Source: Methylomicrobium sp051061015 (lineage in GTDB: Bacteria; Pseudomonadota; Gammaproteobacteria; Methylococcales; Methylomonadaceae). From it: a stretch of 64,000 nt of DNA. The stretch spans positions 310,001 through 374,000 of the forward strand of contig JBPFEG010000088.1 in NCBI GenBank assembly GCA_051061015.1, in the 5' to 3' direction. The notes below the pieces were generated by a model. That model made no database searches and was not told the DNA's origin. It saw nothing but the letters and a program-made list of their open reading frames with translations. This document shows positions 17,791 to 25,329 of the stretch, one piece after another (the first letter of the stretch is position 1; every line of letters starts with the position of its first letter). Both the position numbers and the translations under genes were made by a program.

Positions 17791-17910
17791 TTACAAACTG
17801 ATTGAGCTCGAGGCACCTGGTCTTTGCTTTTCGCCGTCTTGCGGATCCAAGCAGCCAGTCAGGCCAACAATTGTCAGAGTCAGAGCCAGAAGTGCTAATG
17901 CTTTCTTCAT
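17791..17910 (-). CDS. 39-residue lipoprotein, copy 1
   Basis: A complete 39-codon gene on the - strand, ATG at 17910 and TAA at 17791. GGAGGATATTATT upstream gives a strong Shine-Dalgarno site. The product starts MKKALALLALTLTIVG and ends its signal peptide in LTGC, a lipobox, so lipidation at Cys20 is expected. The mature part is only about 20 residues: LDPQDGEKQRP and a Ser-rich tail. Asp at mature position 3 does not by itself set the membrane; by the +2 rule (Leu) outer-membrane sorting is expected. Its size recalls entericidin-type mini-lipoproteins, but the sequence differs. It has its own promoter (17985-18013) and terminator. A nearly identical copy lies 252 bases to the right. Function unknown. 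Confidence 0.85.
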   Translation of the reverse strand: MKKALALLALTLTIVGLTGCLDPQDGEKQRPGASSSISL

Positions 17911-17924
17911 AATAATATCCTCCA
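17818..17924. repeat. 107-bp direct repeat, copy 1
   Basis: Identical to 18070-18176 over 107 bases except one (17900 G against 18152 A, by eye). It spans the ribosome-binding site and the first 30 or so codons of the mini-lipoprotein; the codons after the repeat differ. Confidence 0.9.
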
Positions 17925-17984
17925 CAGTGGGGTTAAATTATTTTTATAAGTGTTTGCGCTCAAGAGCACCAAGAGCACGAACAT

Positions 17985-18013
17985 TTTATATCATGACTTT
18001 TTGCTCGATGCAA
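17985..18013 (-). promoter_or_regulatory. Sigma70-type promoter of mini-lipoprotein copy 1
   Basis: Reading the - strand, TTGCAT (18013-18008) and TATAAA (17990-17985) are separated by exactly 17 bases. The start codon lies about 75 bases downstream. The same layout stands before copy 2, which supports it. Confidence 0.7.
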
Positions 18014-18027
18014 TAAGACAAACCGAA

Positions 18028-18054
18028 CTTTCACTCACCCGATTAGAGTGAAAG
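18028..18054 (-). terminator. Hairpin overlapping the end of mini-lipoprotein copy 2
   Basis: A perfect nine-bp stem, CTTTCACTC against GAGTGAAAG, with a nine-base loop that contains the TAA stop of copy 2. No strong T run follows on the - strand, so termination may be partial and some transcript could run into copy 1. Confidence 0.45.
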
Positions 18055-18162
18055 GCTAGAAGCAGAAGTTGGTCTTTGCTTTTCGCCGTCTTGCGGATCC
18101 AAGCAGCCAGTCAGGCCAACAATTGTCAGAGTCAGAGCCAGAAGTGCTAATACTTTCTTCAT
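18043..18162 (-). CDS. 39-residue lipoprotein, copy 2
   Basis: A second complete 39-codon gene, ATG at 18162 and TAA at 18043. The signal peptide and lipobox (VGLTGC) match copy 1 except Val for Ala at residue 4. The mature part shares LDPQDGEKQRP and then changes to TSASSLSL, so the last eight residues differ while staying rich in Ser and Leu. It has the same Shine-Dalgarno site (GGAGGATATTATT) and its own promoter at 18222-18250. The near-identity at DNA level over the first 30 codons, with free drift after them, suggests a recent duplication or gene conversion limited to that stretch. Function unknown. A lipid-anchored peptide involved in envelope stress or in controlled lysis is possible but untested. 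Confidence 0.85.
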   Translation of the reverse strand: MKKVLALLALTLTIVGLTGCLDPQDGEKQRPTSASSLSL

Positions 18163-18176
18163 AATAATATCCTCCA
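18070..18176. repeat. 107-bp direct repeat, copy 2
   Basis: Partner of 17818-17924 with one mismatch in 107 bases. Both copies face the same way, and the sequence between them is unrelated apart from an AT-rich TTAAATTATTTTTAT stretch just outside each repeat. Confidence 0.9.
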
Positions 18177-18221
18177 AAATGTTTAAATTATTTTTATTGC
18201 GCGCCCTAAAAGCACCCTTAA

Positions 18222-18250
18222 TTTATACCATGCCGATCCTGATCACGCAA
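18222..18250 (-). promoter_or_regulatory. Sigma70-type promoter of mini-lipoprotein copy 2
   Basis: On the - strand, TTGCGT (18250-18245) and TATAAA (18227-18222) are 17 bases apart. The spacing and the -10 box are the same as for copy 1, although the surrounding sequence has diverged, which suggests selection to keep both promoters. Confidence 0.7.
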
Positions 18251-18278
18251 TAAAAAATAGATTTTTACCGCAATCACT

Positions 18279-20183
18279 TCATATCTCATTGATATTATAA
18301 GGAATCTCTATCGAAATCGAGCCATTTTGCCATTTCGCGACTCCGATTTCGCGCCACGGGGAAGCAAAATTTTTATGCAGTTGATCATCAACCCATTGCG
18401 CTGGCGCCTCGATTTTTTTCATCTTCAGATGAAAAACCGTTTGGTCCAGCGGCAAACCGATTTTCTGTCCCCAAAAAGCAGTTACCTTCATGATGAATTT
18501 TTTTAGCCGCGTTTCATTGATTGTCGGCGTCACGGCAATATTTGCCCACATCGAATGTACGCGTCCCCAGTTTGGCGCCAGCAATCTGCCCTGTTCATTC
18601 ACAAAAGGCAGCCATTGTTCACGGCCTTCCGCGTCGGTATAAGTGATCCCGATGATCCGGTCATAGCCGGCGAAATGATCATGCAGATATAGCGCATGCG
18701 GAGCGATGCCCAGGAACAGTTGCGAAACCGAGATCAGCTCGTTGCTGCTTTTGATCAAGGCTGCCAGTGCCGGACTCTCGGGTTTGTTCCATTTAAACCG
18801 GTACAAGATACCATAGTGGATGGTACTGTTCAGTTGCAGCAAAACGATCGCGACCAGGATCTTCGCCAGTTTGCGCGCAAACGCTTTCGGTTTTTTCCCC
18901 GCATATTCCTCGAAAACCCGATGGTAACAGGTCTGATCCGGCAACGGTGTCGCAACGACACAATCGGCAGTACAGGTCACGCGGGCGCGTGAATCGGCGA
19001 TTTGCCGGTATTTTTTCGCGGCCAGCTGATAGATGCCGGGCAGTTTCAGCATTAAGCCCAGCGGACTCAGATAGCGCATTTTGATCAAAATCTGAATATA
19101 GGTGTCCAGCCCCGCATAGAGATGGTTTTCCCGGTCCAGCGCGAAAAGATCGGCCAACAGAATTTCCTGGCTCACCTTATTTAACGCCGGGTACTGTCTT
19201 GCATATTCCTGCGCGCTTTTGAAATCAATACAGCGGAAAATATCGAAATGGTTCAATGTCAGCACGGTCCGATTGCAGAGCGGGCAGAGCTGATCGTAAA
19301 ACACCGTCAGCGACGGTTCCCGAGCCGTGAAAATTCGGCCGATGCTGCGCCACCAGCTGAACGGCACCAACAGCGTATAAAAGATCAGCATCCCCATTCC
19401 GAACGGATAGATGTTCAACGACAGCGCAATGCCAAGATGCAGCCCAATGCCGACGAACAAATAGACCGGCCGCAGAAAGCGATGGTTGAAAAAGAATAAA
19501 AATGTGAACTGGAATACGATGATCGTATAGCCGATCGCCTTGACCAGGTATTCCTGGTTCAGCAAAAACGACATGTCCAACGCGGAGACATAATAAGGCT
19601 GCGTCGAGGGTAGCCACGAACCCAGGCCGTTGCGCCAGTGTTCGGCAAACAGTTTATGAATCGCCGAATCAAAATACAAAAAGCCGAGGCAGATCGCGAC
19701 CGGCAGGTAATAAGCCAACGCCGAAACCATCGGTTTAGGATAACTAAGATATTGACGAAACGGCGTGCTGAGCTTGCGGCGTAATGCATCAACCGAAAAC
19801 GCGCGGTCGCCCGGCATGAACAACAGGAAGAAATTGGCACCGGTCATAAACATGTCGAAGCCGCCATCAAAATCGCGCTGCATCGGCGTGAAATTGACGA
19901 ACACGATCCAGAACAGATAATTCGCCAGCAACGAAAACCGATAGCGGTAGCCAATCGCGACGAAAAACGCAACCAATCCCCACAGACCGAGGAAAAACGG
20001 AATCGTCGGAAATTCGACATCGATATAAGGGATCGGATCGAAAATCAGATGATTGAAATAAATCAAAAACAGGACTTCCTGTAAGGTGACCAGTCCGTAA
20101 AAGAGCCGGAACAGGCCGATCCCGGTCGCAGGGACCTGCTTGGAATACAAGCGATTAATCAGCGAAAGAACAAATTGAAACAT
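18279..20183 (-). CDS. HTTM membrane protein fused to a DCC (DUF393) thiol-redox domain
   Basis: 634 residues. The first 290 or so contain several membrane segments of the HTTM type, related to vitamin K-dependent gamma-carboxylase (FRLFYGLVTLQEVLFL, DFDGGFDMFMTGANF, LFFDSAIHKL-like region). Residues from about 295 begin LTVFYDQLCPLCNRTV, the Cys-x2-Cys motif of the DCC/DUF393 thiol-disulfide family. Another hydrophobic stretch, KILVAIVLLQLNSTIHYG, follows near 445, and the last 150 residues are soluble. Relatives have been proposed to act in envelope redox chemistry or modification, but no reaction is established for this arrangement. The start ATG 20183 fits the start of the first helix. 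It is divergent from the Tdh-like gene. Confidence 0.8.
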   Translation of the reverse strand: MFQFVLSLINRLYSKQVPATGIGLFRLFYGLVTLQEVLFLIYFNHLIFDPIPYIDVEFPTIPFFLGLWGLVAFFVAIGYRYRFSLLANYLFWIVFVNFTPMQRDFDGGFDMFMTGANFFLLFMPGDRAFSVDALRRKLSTPFRQYLSYPKPMVSALAYYLPVAICLGFLYFDSAIHKLFAEHWRNGLGSWLPSTQPYYVSALDMSFLLNQEYLVKAIGYTIIVFQFTFLFFFNHRFLRPVYLFVGIGLHLGIALSLNIYPFGMGMLIFYTLLVPFSWWRSIGRIFTAREPSLTVFYDQLCPLCNRTVLTLNHFDIFRCIDFKSAQEYARQYPALNKVSQEILLADLFALDRENHLYAGLDTYIQILIKMRYLSPLGLMLKLPGIYQLAAKKYRQIADSRARVTCTADCVVATPLPDQTCYHRVFEEYAGKKPKAFARKLAKILVAIVLLQLNSTIHYGILYRFKWNKPESPALAALIKSSNELISVSQLFLGIAPHALYLHDHFAGYDRIIGITYTDAEGREQWLPFVNEQGRLLAPNWGRVHSMWANIAVTPTINETRLKKFIMKVTAFWGQKIGLPLDQTVFHLKMKKIEAPAQWVDDQLHKNFASPWREIGVAKWQNGSISIEIPYNINEI

Positions 20184-20479
20184 GCGGTTGACAGGATTGA
20201 GCGAAATAACCCGCTACAATGCCAAGAATTGAAAGAAACATCAAGCCCATAATAAAAGAAAGGTTATTAAATCGAGCAGATGCAAGTTGCCGATAGGCTC
20301 CGATGCCGGCTTTACATCGGCAAAATTTCAGACGACTTTTTCCGCAAACGGCTCACGATGGGTAAAACCGGCTGGATAGCACGCCACGATGGGCATTAAA
20401 GACCGAATCAGCACATCGGCAATTGTCGAAACGTGATATAAACTTACGAACAGTGTTAAACGGCACCAGTAAGCGGAAC

Positions 20480-21433
20480 ATGAAAAAAATATTGGTCACA
20501 GGCGCAACCGGACAAATCGGCTCGGAATTGACGCAGATTTTAAGAGATATCTATGGCATGGAAAACGTCATTGCGACCTCAAACCGGCCCCCTTCCGACG
20601 AACGCGCCGCAACAGGGCCTTTTTACCTGCTGGATGTGCGCACGGGCAACCGCCTTGAGCAAATCGTTGCCGATCATCATTGCGACACGATCTTCCATCT
20701 TGCCGCCCTGCTGTCCGCGGTCGCGGAAACCCGTCCGCAGGAAGCCTGGGACATCAATATGAACGGCTTGATCAATGTACTGGAAACGGCCAGAAAACAC
20801 CACTGTGCGGTGTTTTTCCCGAGTTCGATCGGTGCTTTCGGCCCCGGCACGCCCCCCATCGACACCCCCCAGGATACGCTACAGCGACCGACGACGATTT
20901 ACGGCATTACCAAGGTTTCCGGCGAACTGTTATGCGACTATTATCACCGCCACTTCGGAGTCGATACGCGCGGCTTGCGCTATCCGGGGCTGATCTCGAG
21001 CAAGGCGCTGCCGGGCGGAGGATCGACCGATTACGCGGTCGAGATCTTCTACGCCGCGCTGAGCCGTCGGCATTACGATTGCTTTTTGGCCGACGACACG
21101 CAACTGGACATGATGTACATGCCCGATGCAATCGACGCTGCGATCAAACTAATGAATACGGCCCCCAGCAAGCTGCGTCACCGTAATGCGTTCAATGTGA
21201 CATCGATGAGTTTTACGCCCGCAGAGCTGGCCGCCGAAATCCAGAAACACATTCCCGACTTCACGATCGGTTATCAGATCGATCCGGTCCGTCAGGCTAT
21301 CGCCTCCTCCTGGCCGCGCCATATGAACGACAGCGCCGCCCGCGCCGAATGGGACTGGCGCCCTCGCTTCGATCTGGCCGCGATGGTCACGGATATGCTC
21401 GAAAAAATCGCGGTCAAATTGCCTAAAAGCTAA
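20480..21433 (+). CDS. L-threonine 3-dehydrogenase-like SDR
   Basis: About 317 residues from ATG 20480, where MKKILVTGATGQIGSEL begins; the longer frame from 20423 adds 19 residues unlike the family. The NAD-binding loop GATGQIG is at the N-terminus; FFPSSIGAFGP and YGITKVSGE give the Ser and the Tyr-x3-Lys. LRYPGLISSKALPGGGSTDYAVEI is close to the GalE-like, metal-free threonine dehydrogenases. These oxidise L-threonine to 2-amino-3-ketobutyrate using NAD. The next gene encodes a Kbl-like enzyme that would split that unstable product, which strongly supports the assignment. The two are 12 bases apart. The 296 bases upstream have no gene. Confidence 0.82.
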   Translation: MKKILVTGATGQIGSELTQILRDIYGMENVIATSNRPPSDERAATGPFYLLDVRTGNRLEQIVADHHCDTIFHLAALLSAVAETRPQEAWDINMNGLINVLETARKHHCAVFFPSSIGAFGPGTPPIDTPQDTLQRPTTIYGITKVSGELLCDYYHRHFGVDTRGLRYPGLISSKALPGGGSTDYAVEIFYAALSRRHYDCFLADDTQLDMMYMPDAIDAAIKLMNTAPSKLRHRNAFNVTSMSFTPAELAAEIQKHIPDFTIGYQIDPVRQAIASSWPRHMNDSAARAEWDWRPRFDLAAMVTDMLEKIAVKLPKS

Positions 21434-21445
21434 CCGGAGATCCCT

Positions 21446-22669
21446 ATGTCGCTGGCCAAAATCGAAAGTCTGCTTAACGATAAAGTCAATCAACTGCAGA
21501 GACAGGGAATTAACAAAGGCCAGGAGAAGGTGATCACTGGCATCCTCCCCGCAACGGAAGGTTTCGGACCGCGTTATTTGCTGGAAGGCTTCGGCGATAG
21601 GCCGTATCTGCGAATGAACTCGAATGCTTATCTCGGCCTTGGGCTCGACCCGCGCGTAGTGCGGAGCGAATCGGAAGCCGCCGATTTATTCGGCACGGGA
21701 CCCGGGGCGGTCCGCTTCATCAGCGGCACTTATCGACCGCATCGCGAGCTTGAAAACAAACTTGCCGAGTTCCATCGGCGCGAAGCCGCGATGCTGTTCA
21801 GCGCCGCCTATGCGACGATGCTCGGCGTACTGCCGCAGCTGATTGCAGAAGATACGCTCGTCGTCAGCGATGCTCTGAACCATAACTGCATCATCAACGC
21901 GATCCGCCTCGCTCAACCGGCACGGAAAGAAGTATTCGCTCATGGCGATCTTACCGCTCTGAACACCATTCTTGCCCGCTACCGCGGCCAGGTCAAGCGC
22001 GTCTGTGTGGTCACCGACGGCGTCTTCAGCATGCGCGGCGATCATGCGGAGCTTGATAAAATCGACGCAATCTGCAAACAGCATGAGAACGCATATGAAC
22101 AGGGCATTATCACCCTGGTCGACGATTCGCACGGCATCGGCGCTTTCGGCCGAACCGGGCGCGGCACCGAGGAAGTCACCGGCGGCAAGGCCGATATCCT
22201 GATCGGCACGCTCGGCAAAGCCTTCGGGGTGAACGGCGGTTATGTCGTTTCCAGTGCCGCTGTGATTGCCTATCTGCGGGAAAGCGCGCCGCTTTATATT
22301 TATTCCAACCCGATCACGCCGGGCGAAGCGGCGGCCGCTTTGTCCGCCCTCCAGATCGTCGACAGCCCGGAAGGCCGAGCATTGCTGGAAAAATTGCGGC
22401 GCTTGAGCCTCGGCCTTCGAGACGGGCTGGAGCGCCTCGGGTTTGAGACCCTGCCCGGAGAGCATCCGATCGTACCGATCCTGATCCGCGACACGGCCGC
22501 CACCACCGCACTGGTCGAACATCTATTCGCGCACGGTATTCTGGCAACCGGCCTGAATTATCCGGTCGTCCCGCAAGGGGAACAGGAAATCCGCCTGCAG
22601 GTTTCTGCGAATCATACCGAAAAGGATCTCGATTTTTTGCTCGAGGTATTAAGGCAGGTCAAACGGTAG
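21446..22669 (+). CDS. kbl: 2-amino-3-ketobutyrate CoA ligase/AONS-family PLP enzyme
   Basis: 407 residues with ACCGGAG before ATG 21446. It is a class II alpha-oxoamine synthase: NAYLGLGLDPRV, GTGPGAVRFISGTYRPH, VTDGVFSMRGDHAELD, VDDSHGIGAFGRTGRG (cofactor-contacting Asp and His) and IGTLGKAFG with the PLP Lys. Family members are Kbl (glycine C-acetyltransferase), BioF and ALA synthase. The upstream threonine dehydrogenase argues for Kbl, which would convert 2-amino-3-ketobutyrate and CoA to glycine and acetyl-CoA in the cytosol. BioF activity cannot be excluded from the sequence, but no biotin gene is near. Length is about that of Kbl (near 400). Confidence 0.8.
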   Translation: MSLAKIESLLNDKVNQLQRQGINKGQEKVITGILPATEGFGPRYLLEGFGDRPYLRMNSNAYLGLGLDPRVVRSESEAADLFGTGPGAVRFISGTYRPHRELENKLAEFHRREAAMLFSAAYATMLGVLPQLIAEDTLVVSDALNHNCIINAIRLAQPARKEVFAHGDLTALNTILARYRGQVKRVCVVTDGVFSMRGDHAELDKIDAICKQHENAYEQGIITLVDDSHGIGAFGRTGRGTEEVTGGKADILIGTLGKAFGVNGGYVVSSAAVIAYLRESAPLYIYSNPITPGEAAAALSALQIVDSPEGRALLEKLRRLSLGLRDGLERLGFETLPGEHPIVPILIRDTAATTALVEHLFAHGILATGLNYPVVPQGEQEIRLQVSANHTEKDLDFLLEVLRQVKR

Positions 22670-22720
22670 GCGCATCGGTTTCATTTCGAAGCTCCCGATC
22701 ATAAGCTTCATACGCCTCAT

Positions 22721-22729
22721 TGATATAAT
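22721..22729 (+). promoter_or_regulatory. Extended -10 promoter candidate for the caspase-kinase genes
   Basis: TGATATAAT fits an extended -10 box (TGnTATAAT). There is no good -35 box 17 bases before it. It would give a leader of about 170 bases before ATG 22906. Confidence 0.4.
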
Positions 22730-22905
22730 TGCGAGGGTTCGTGCGTGAAAAATCCCTTAAAATGCGGAATTTGTCACTTTCCCATGCTCCACCATTGAAA
22801 TAAATTTCTCGCTGGCTTGCCGTTCCAGAATCGCTCGTTTAACATGGCCGTTTACGTTAACTCTGCCACCCACTGCACCTAAATTTTAAAAGGGACAAGC
22901 CCCCC

Positions 22906-25311
22906 ATGAAGCAATTTTTTAAGTCAGGCCTTTTCGGCGGCGCGGCGTGCAAGCCTTCGAAAATTACCCTTTTTTCCCTGACCGCGACACTGACGGTGCT
23001 CGTCGGATGTGCGGCGACCAGCGTTTCCGAGCTTAACGATCCGCAAGCGACAGCCGGATACGATTCTAAGGAAACCGACAAACTGTTCGTAGTCGACTGC
23101 CTGTTGCCGGGCCAGGTCCGCAAGCTCGGCGCGAAGGCGATGTATTTGACGGCGCGGAGACCTATCCAGACCACCGCGGGCGACTGCGAAATGCGTGGCG
23201 GCGAATATGTTGCGTATGACCGTGCGAATGCGGCAACCTCACTGAAAATCTGGCTGCCGCAGGCTCAGCAGGGCGATCCGGAAGCAATGGTGAAGGTCGG
23301 CGAGATTTACGAAAAAGGACTGGGCGGCATGACCGATCCTAAACTGGCCGCCGAATGGTATTTGAAAGCGGCCGAAAAGGGCAGCTCTCAGGCCCAGATC
23401 AATCTGGGCTATCTGTACGAAAAGGGCCTCGGCGTCAAACAGGATAAGGCGACTGCGTTGAACTGGTATCGCAAGGCTTCGGGACTGGCCGGTTCCGATT
23501 TACAGTTTTCGAGCGTAATCGAAGCCAATTACCAACAGCAATTGACGCAATTGCGCGAAGAATCGCAAGGCTATAAGGAGGAAGCGGAAAGCCTGCGTTC
23601 TCAGTTGAATGCCACCCGTGCGCAATTAACCGAACAAAAGCAGCAATCGCAAACGATCGCTAGCCAGCTCGACGAGACGCGCCGGCGCCTGCAAAAGGAA
23701 AAAAACAAGGCGAATCGCAACGAAGAACTGGTTCAATCGCTGCAACAGGAAGTCGAAACCAAGCAATCGAACCTGAAAAATCAGCAGCAGCAGGTTTCCT
23801 TGCTCGAAAAACAGCTGAAGGATGAAGAAAGGCAAATCCGGAAACAGCCAAAAACTCAGGAGGTTGCCAGCCAGGAACCGGAACAGGTTGCCGAGGCTTC
23901 AGCACCCGAACAAGTCGAAGAACCTCAAAACAAGGCTTCGGAAGAAAAACTGGCCGAAATGGAAGCGCGCCTGAAAGGGCTCGAGGCCGAGTATCAGGCT
24001 AATGCGGCGCACATCAACATGGAGGTCAATACAATCGAAGAAAAGGCGAAACAAGCAGGCACTACGCAGGAAAAACTGGCCGTCGAAACGCTGCGCAGCA
24101 AATTCTCCCAATCGAAGAGCGAATTGATCGCACAGGGCCAGCAAATCAAGGAGCTGAAGAACGCCATCGCCAGCGAAAAACGCAATCTGGCCCAGCCTAT
24201 AACACTGGCAAAAGCCGGACCGGTGATCGAGATTATCGACCCGCCGGTCAAGCTGACCCGGGGCAGCGCTCCAAGCTTCCGTCTGCGCTCGGCGACCAAA
24301 ATCAAGGAAATCGTCGGCAAGATTTCTTCCCCCGCCGATCTGAAAAGCCTGAAAATCAATCAGTCGCTGATTCAGCCCAACAAGGATGGGGTCTTCAAAT
24401 CCGAGATCCCGATCGATTCGGCTTCGACCGCAGTCAAGATCATCGCCACCGACAAACAAAACCGCCGCAGCCTGATCTCTTTCAATCTGCTGGCCTCGGC
24501 CCAAGCGGGCGCGCAAACTGTCGACGAAGCGCCGGAAAGCCTGACTTCGAGCAGCTACCCGTCGGTCAATTTCGGCAAATTTTATGCGCTGATCATCGGC
24601 AACAATAAATATACGAGCATGCCGACCCTGAACACTTCCGCGAATGATGCGAAGGCGGTCGACGAAGTCTTGCGCTCGCGCTACGGCTTCAAGACGAAGC
24701 TATTGATCAACGCGAACCGGCACCAAATCATGACCGCGTTCAACGACCTGCGCCAAAACCTGACCGACAAGGACAACCTGTTGATTTATTACGCAGGACA
24801 CGGGGAGATCGACAAAAGCGATGAAAGTGCCTATTGGCTGCCGACCGACGCGGAGCCGAACAATTCTGCGAACTGGCTGTCCAGCTTCAACGTGACCAAA
24901 TACCTGAATGTGATCCCGGCCAAGCATATTCTGGTGATTGCGGACTCCTGTTATTCCGGCGCAATGACCCAGGGCGCGATTGTACGGCTGCCGAAAGACA
25001 TGGCGGAAGACAAACGCGAAAAATGGCTCAAGTTCATGATGAACCGCAAAGCGCGCACCGTGATGACCTCCGGCGGCGAGGAACCGGTGCTGGATTCCGG
25101 AGGCGGCAATCACTCGGTCTTTGCGAAGGCGCTATTGAACGCGCTGAAATCGAACAAAGGCATGATGGTCGATTACGAACTTTTCCGAATCGTTTCCGGA
25201 CAAGTCAAAAAATCGGCATCAATGGTCGGCTTCCAGCAATCGCCTGAATATTCCGCATTGCAGCATGCGGGCCATGAAGGCAGCCCGTTCTTTTTCGTCC
25301 CCAAAGGTTAA
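22906..25311 (+). CDS. Lipoprotein with Sel1 repeats, coiled coil and caspase-fold peptidase domain
   Basis: 801 residues. A long signal peptide ends in LVGC, a lipobox. Two Sel1-like repeats follow (about 125-195; AMVKVGEIYEKGLGG, AQINLGYLYEKGLGV). Residues 205 to about 420 are a Gln/Glu/Lys-rich coiled coil, then a beta-type linker, then a C14 caspase-like domain from about 560. YYAGHGE gives the catalytic His632 and ADSCYSG the Cys682. It would cleave a protein after a basic or acidic residue in the periplasm or at the cell surface; the substrate is unknown. The kinase gene begins 18 bases later, and the T6SS cluster ends nearby on the other strand, so a role in T6SS or envelope control is inferred from position. 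Confidence 0.88.
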   Translation: MKQFFKSGLFGGAACKPSKITLFSLTATLTVLVGCAATSVSELNDPQATAGYDSKETDKLFVVDCLLPGQVRKLGAKAMYLTARRPIQTTAGDCEMRGGEYVAYDRANAATSLKIWLPQAQQGDPEAMVKVGEIYEKGLGGMTDPKLAAEWYLKAAEKGSSQAQINLGYLYEKGLGVKQDKATALNWYRKASGLAGSDLQFSSVIEANYQQQLTQLREESQGYKEEAESLRSQLNATRAQLTEQKQQSQTIASQLDETRRRLQKEKNKANRNEELVQSLQQEVETKQSNLKNQQQQVSLLEKQLKDEERQIRKQPKTQEVASQEPEQVAEASAPEQVEEPQNKASEEKLAEMEARLKGLEAEYQANAAHINMEVNTIEEKAKQAGTTQEKLAVETLRSKFSQSKSELIAQGQQIKELKNAIASEKRNLAQPITLAKAGPVIEIIDPPVKLTRGSAPSFRLRSATKIKEIVGKISSPADLKSLKINQSLIQPNKDGVFKSEIPIDSASTAVKIIATDKQNRRSLISFNLLASAQAGAQTVDEAPESLTSSSYPSVNFGKFYALIIGNNKYTSMPTLNTSANDAKAVDEVLRSRYGFKTKLLINANRHQIMTAFNDLRQNLTDKDNLLIYYAGHGEIDKSDESAYWLPTDAEPNNSANWLSSFNVTKYLNVIPAKHILVIADSCYSGAMTQGAIVRLPKDMAEDKREKWLKFMMNRKARTVMTSGGEEPVLDSGGGNHSVFAKALLNALKSNKGMMVDYELFRIVSGQVKKSASMVGFQQSPEYSALQHAGHEGSPFFFVPKG

Positions 25312-25329
25312 CTGGATTTCGAGCCGTTT

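Noticed and set aside
20188..20220. TTGACA followed by TACAAT upstream of the Tdh-like gene
   Set aside because: The spacer is 21 bases, too long for a normal sigma70 promoter.
21686..22522. Long - strand open frame (278 codons) inside the Kbl-like gene
   Set aside because: Antisense to conserved PLP-enzyme motifs, no ribosome-binding site or family likeness.
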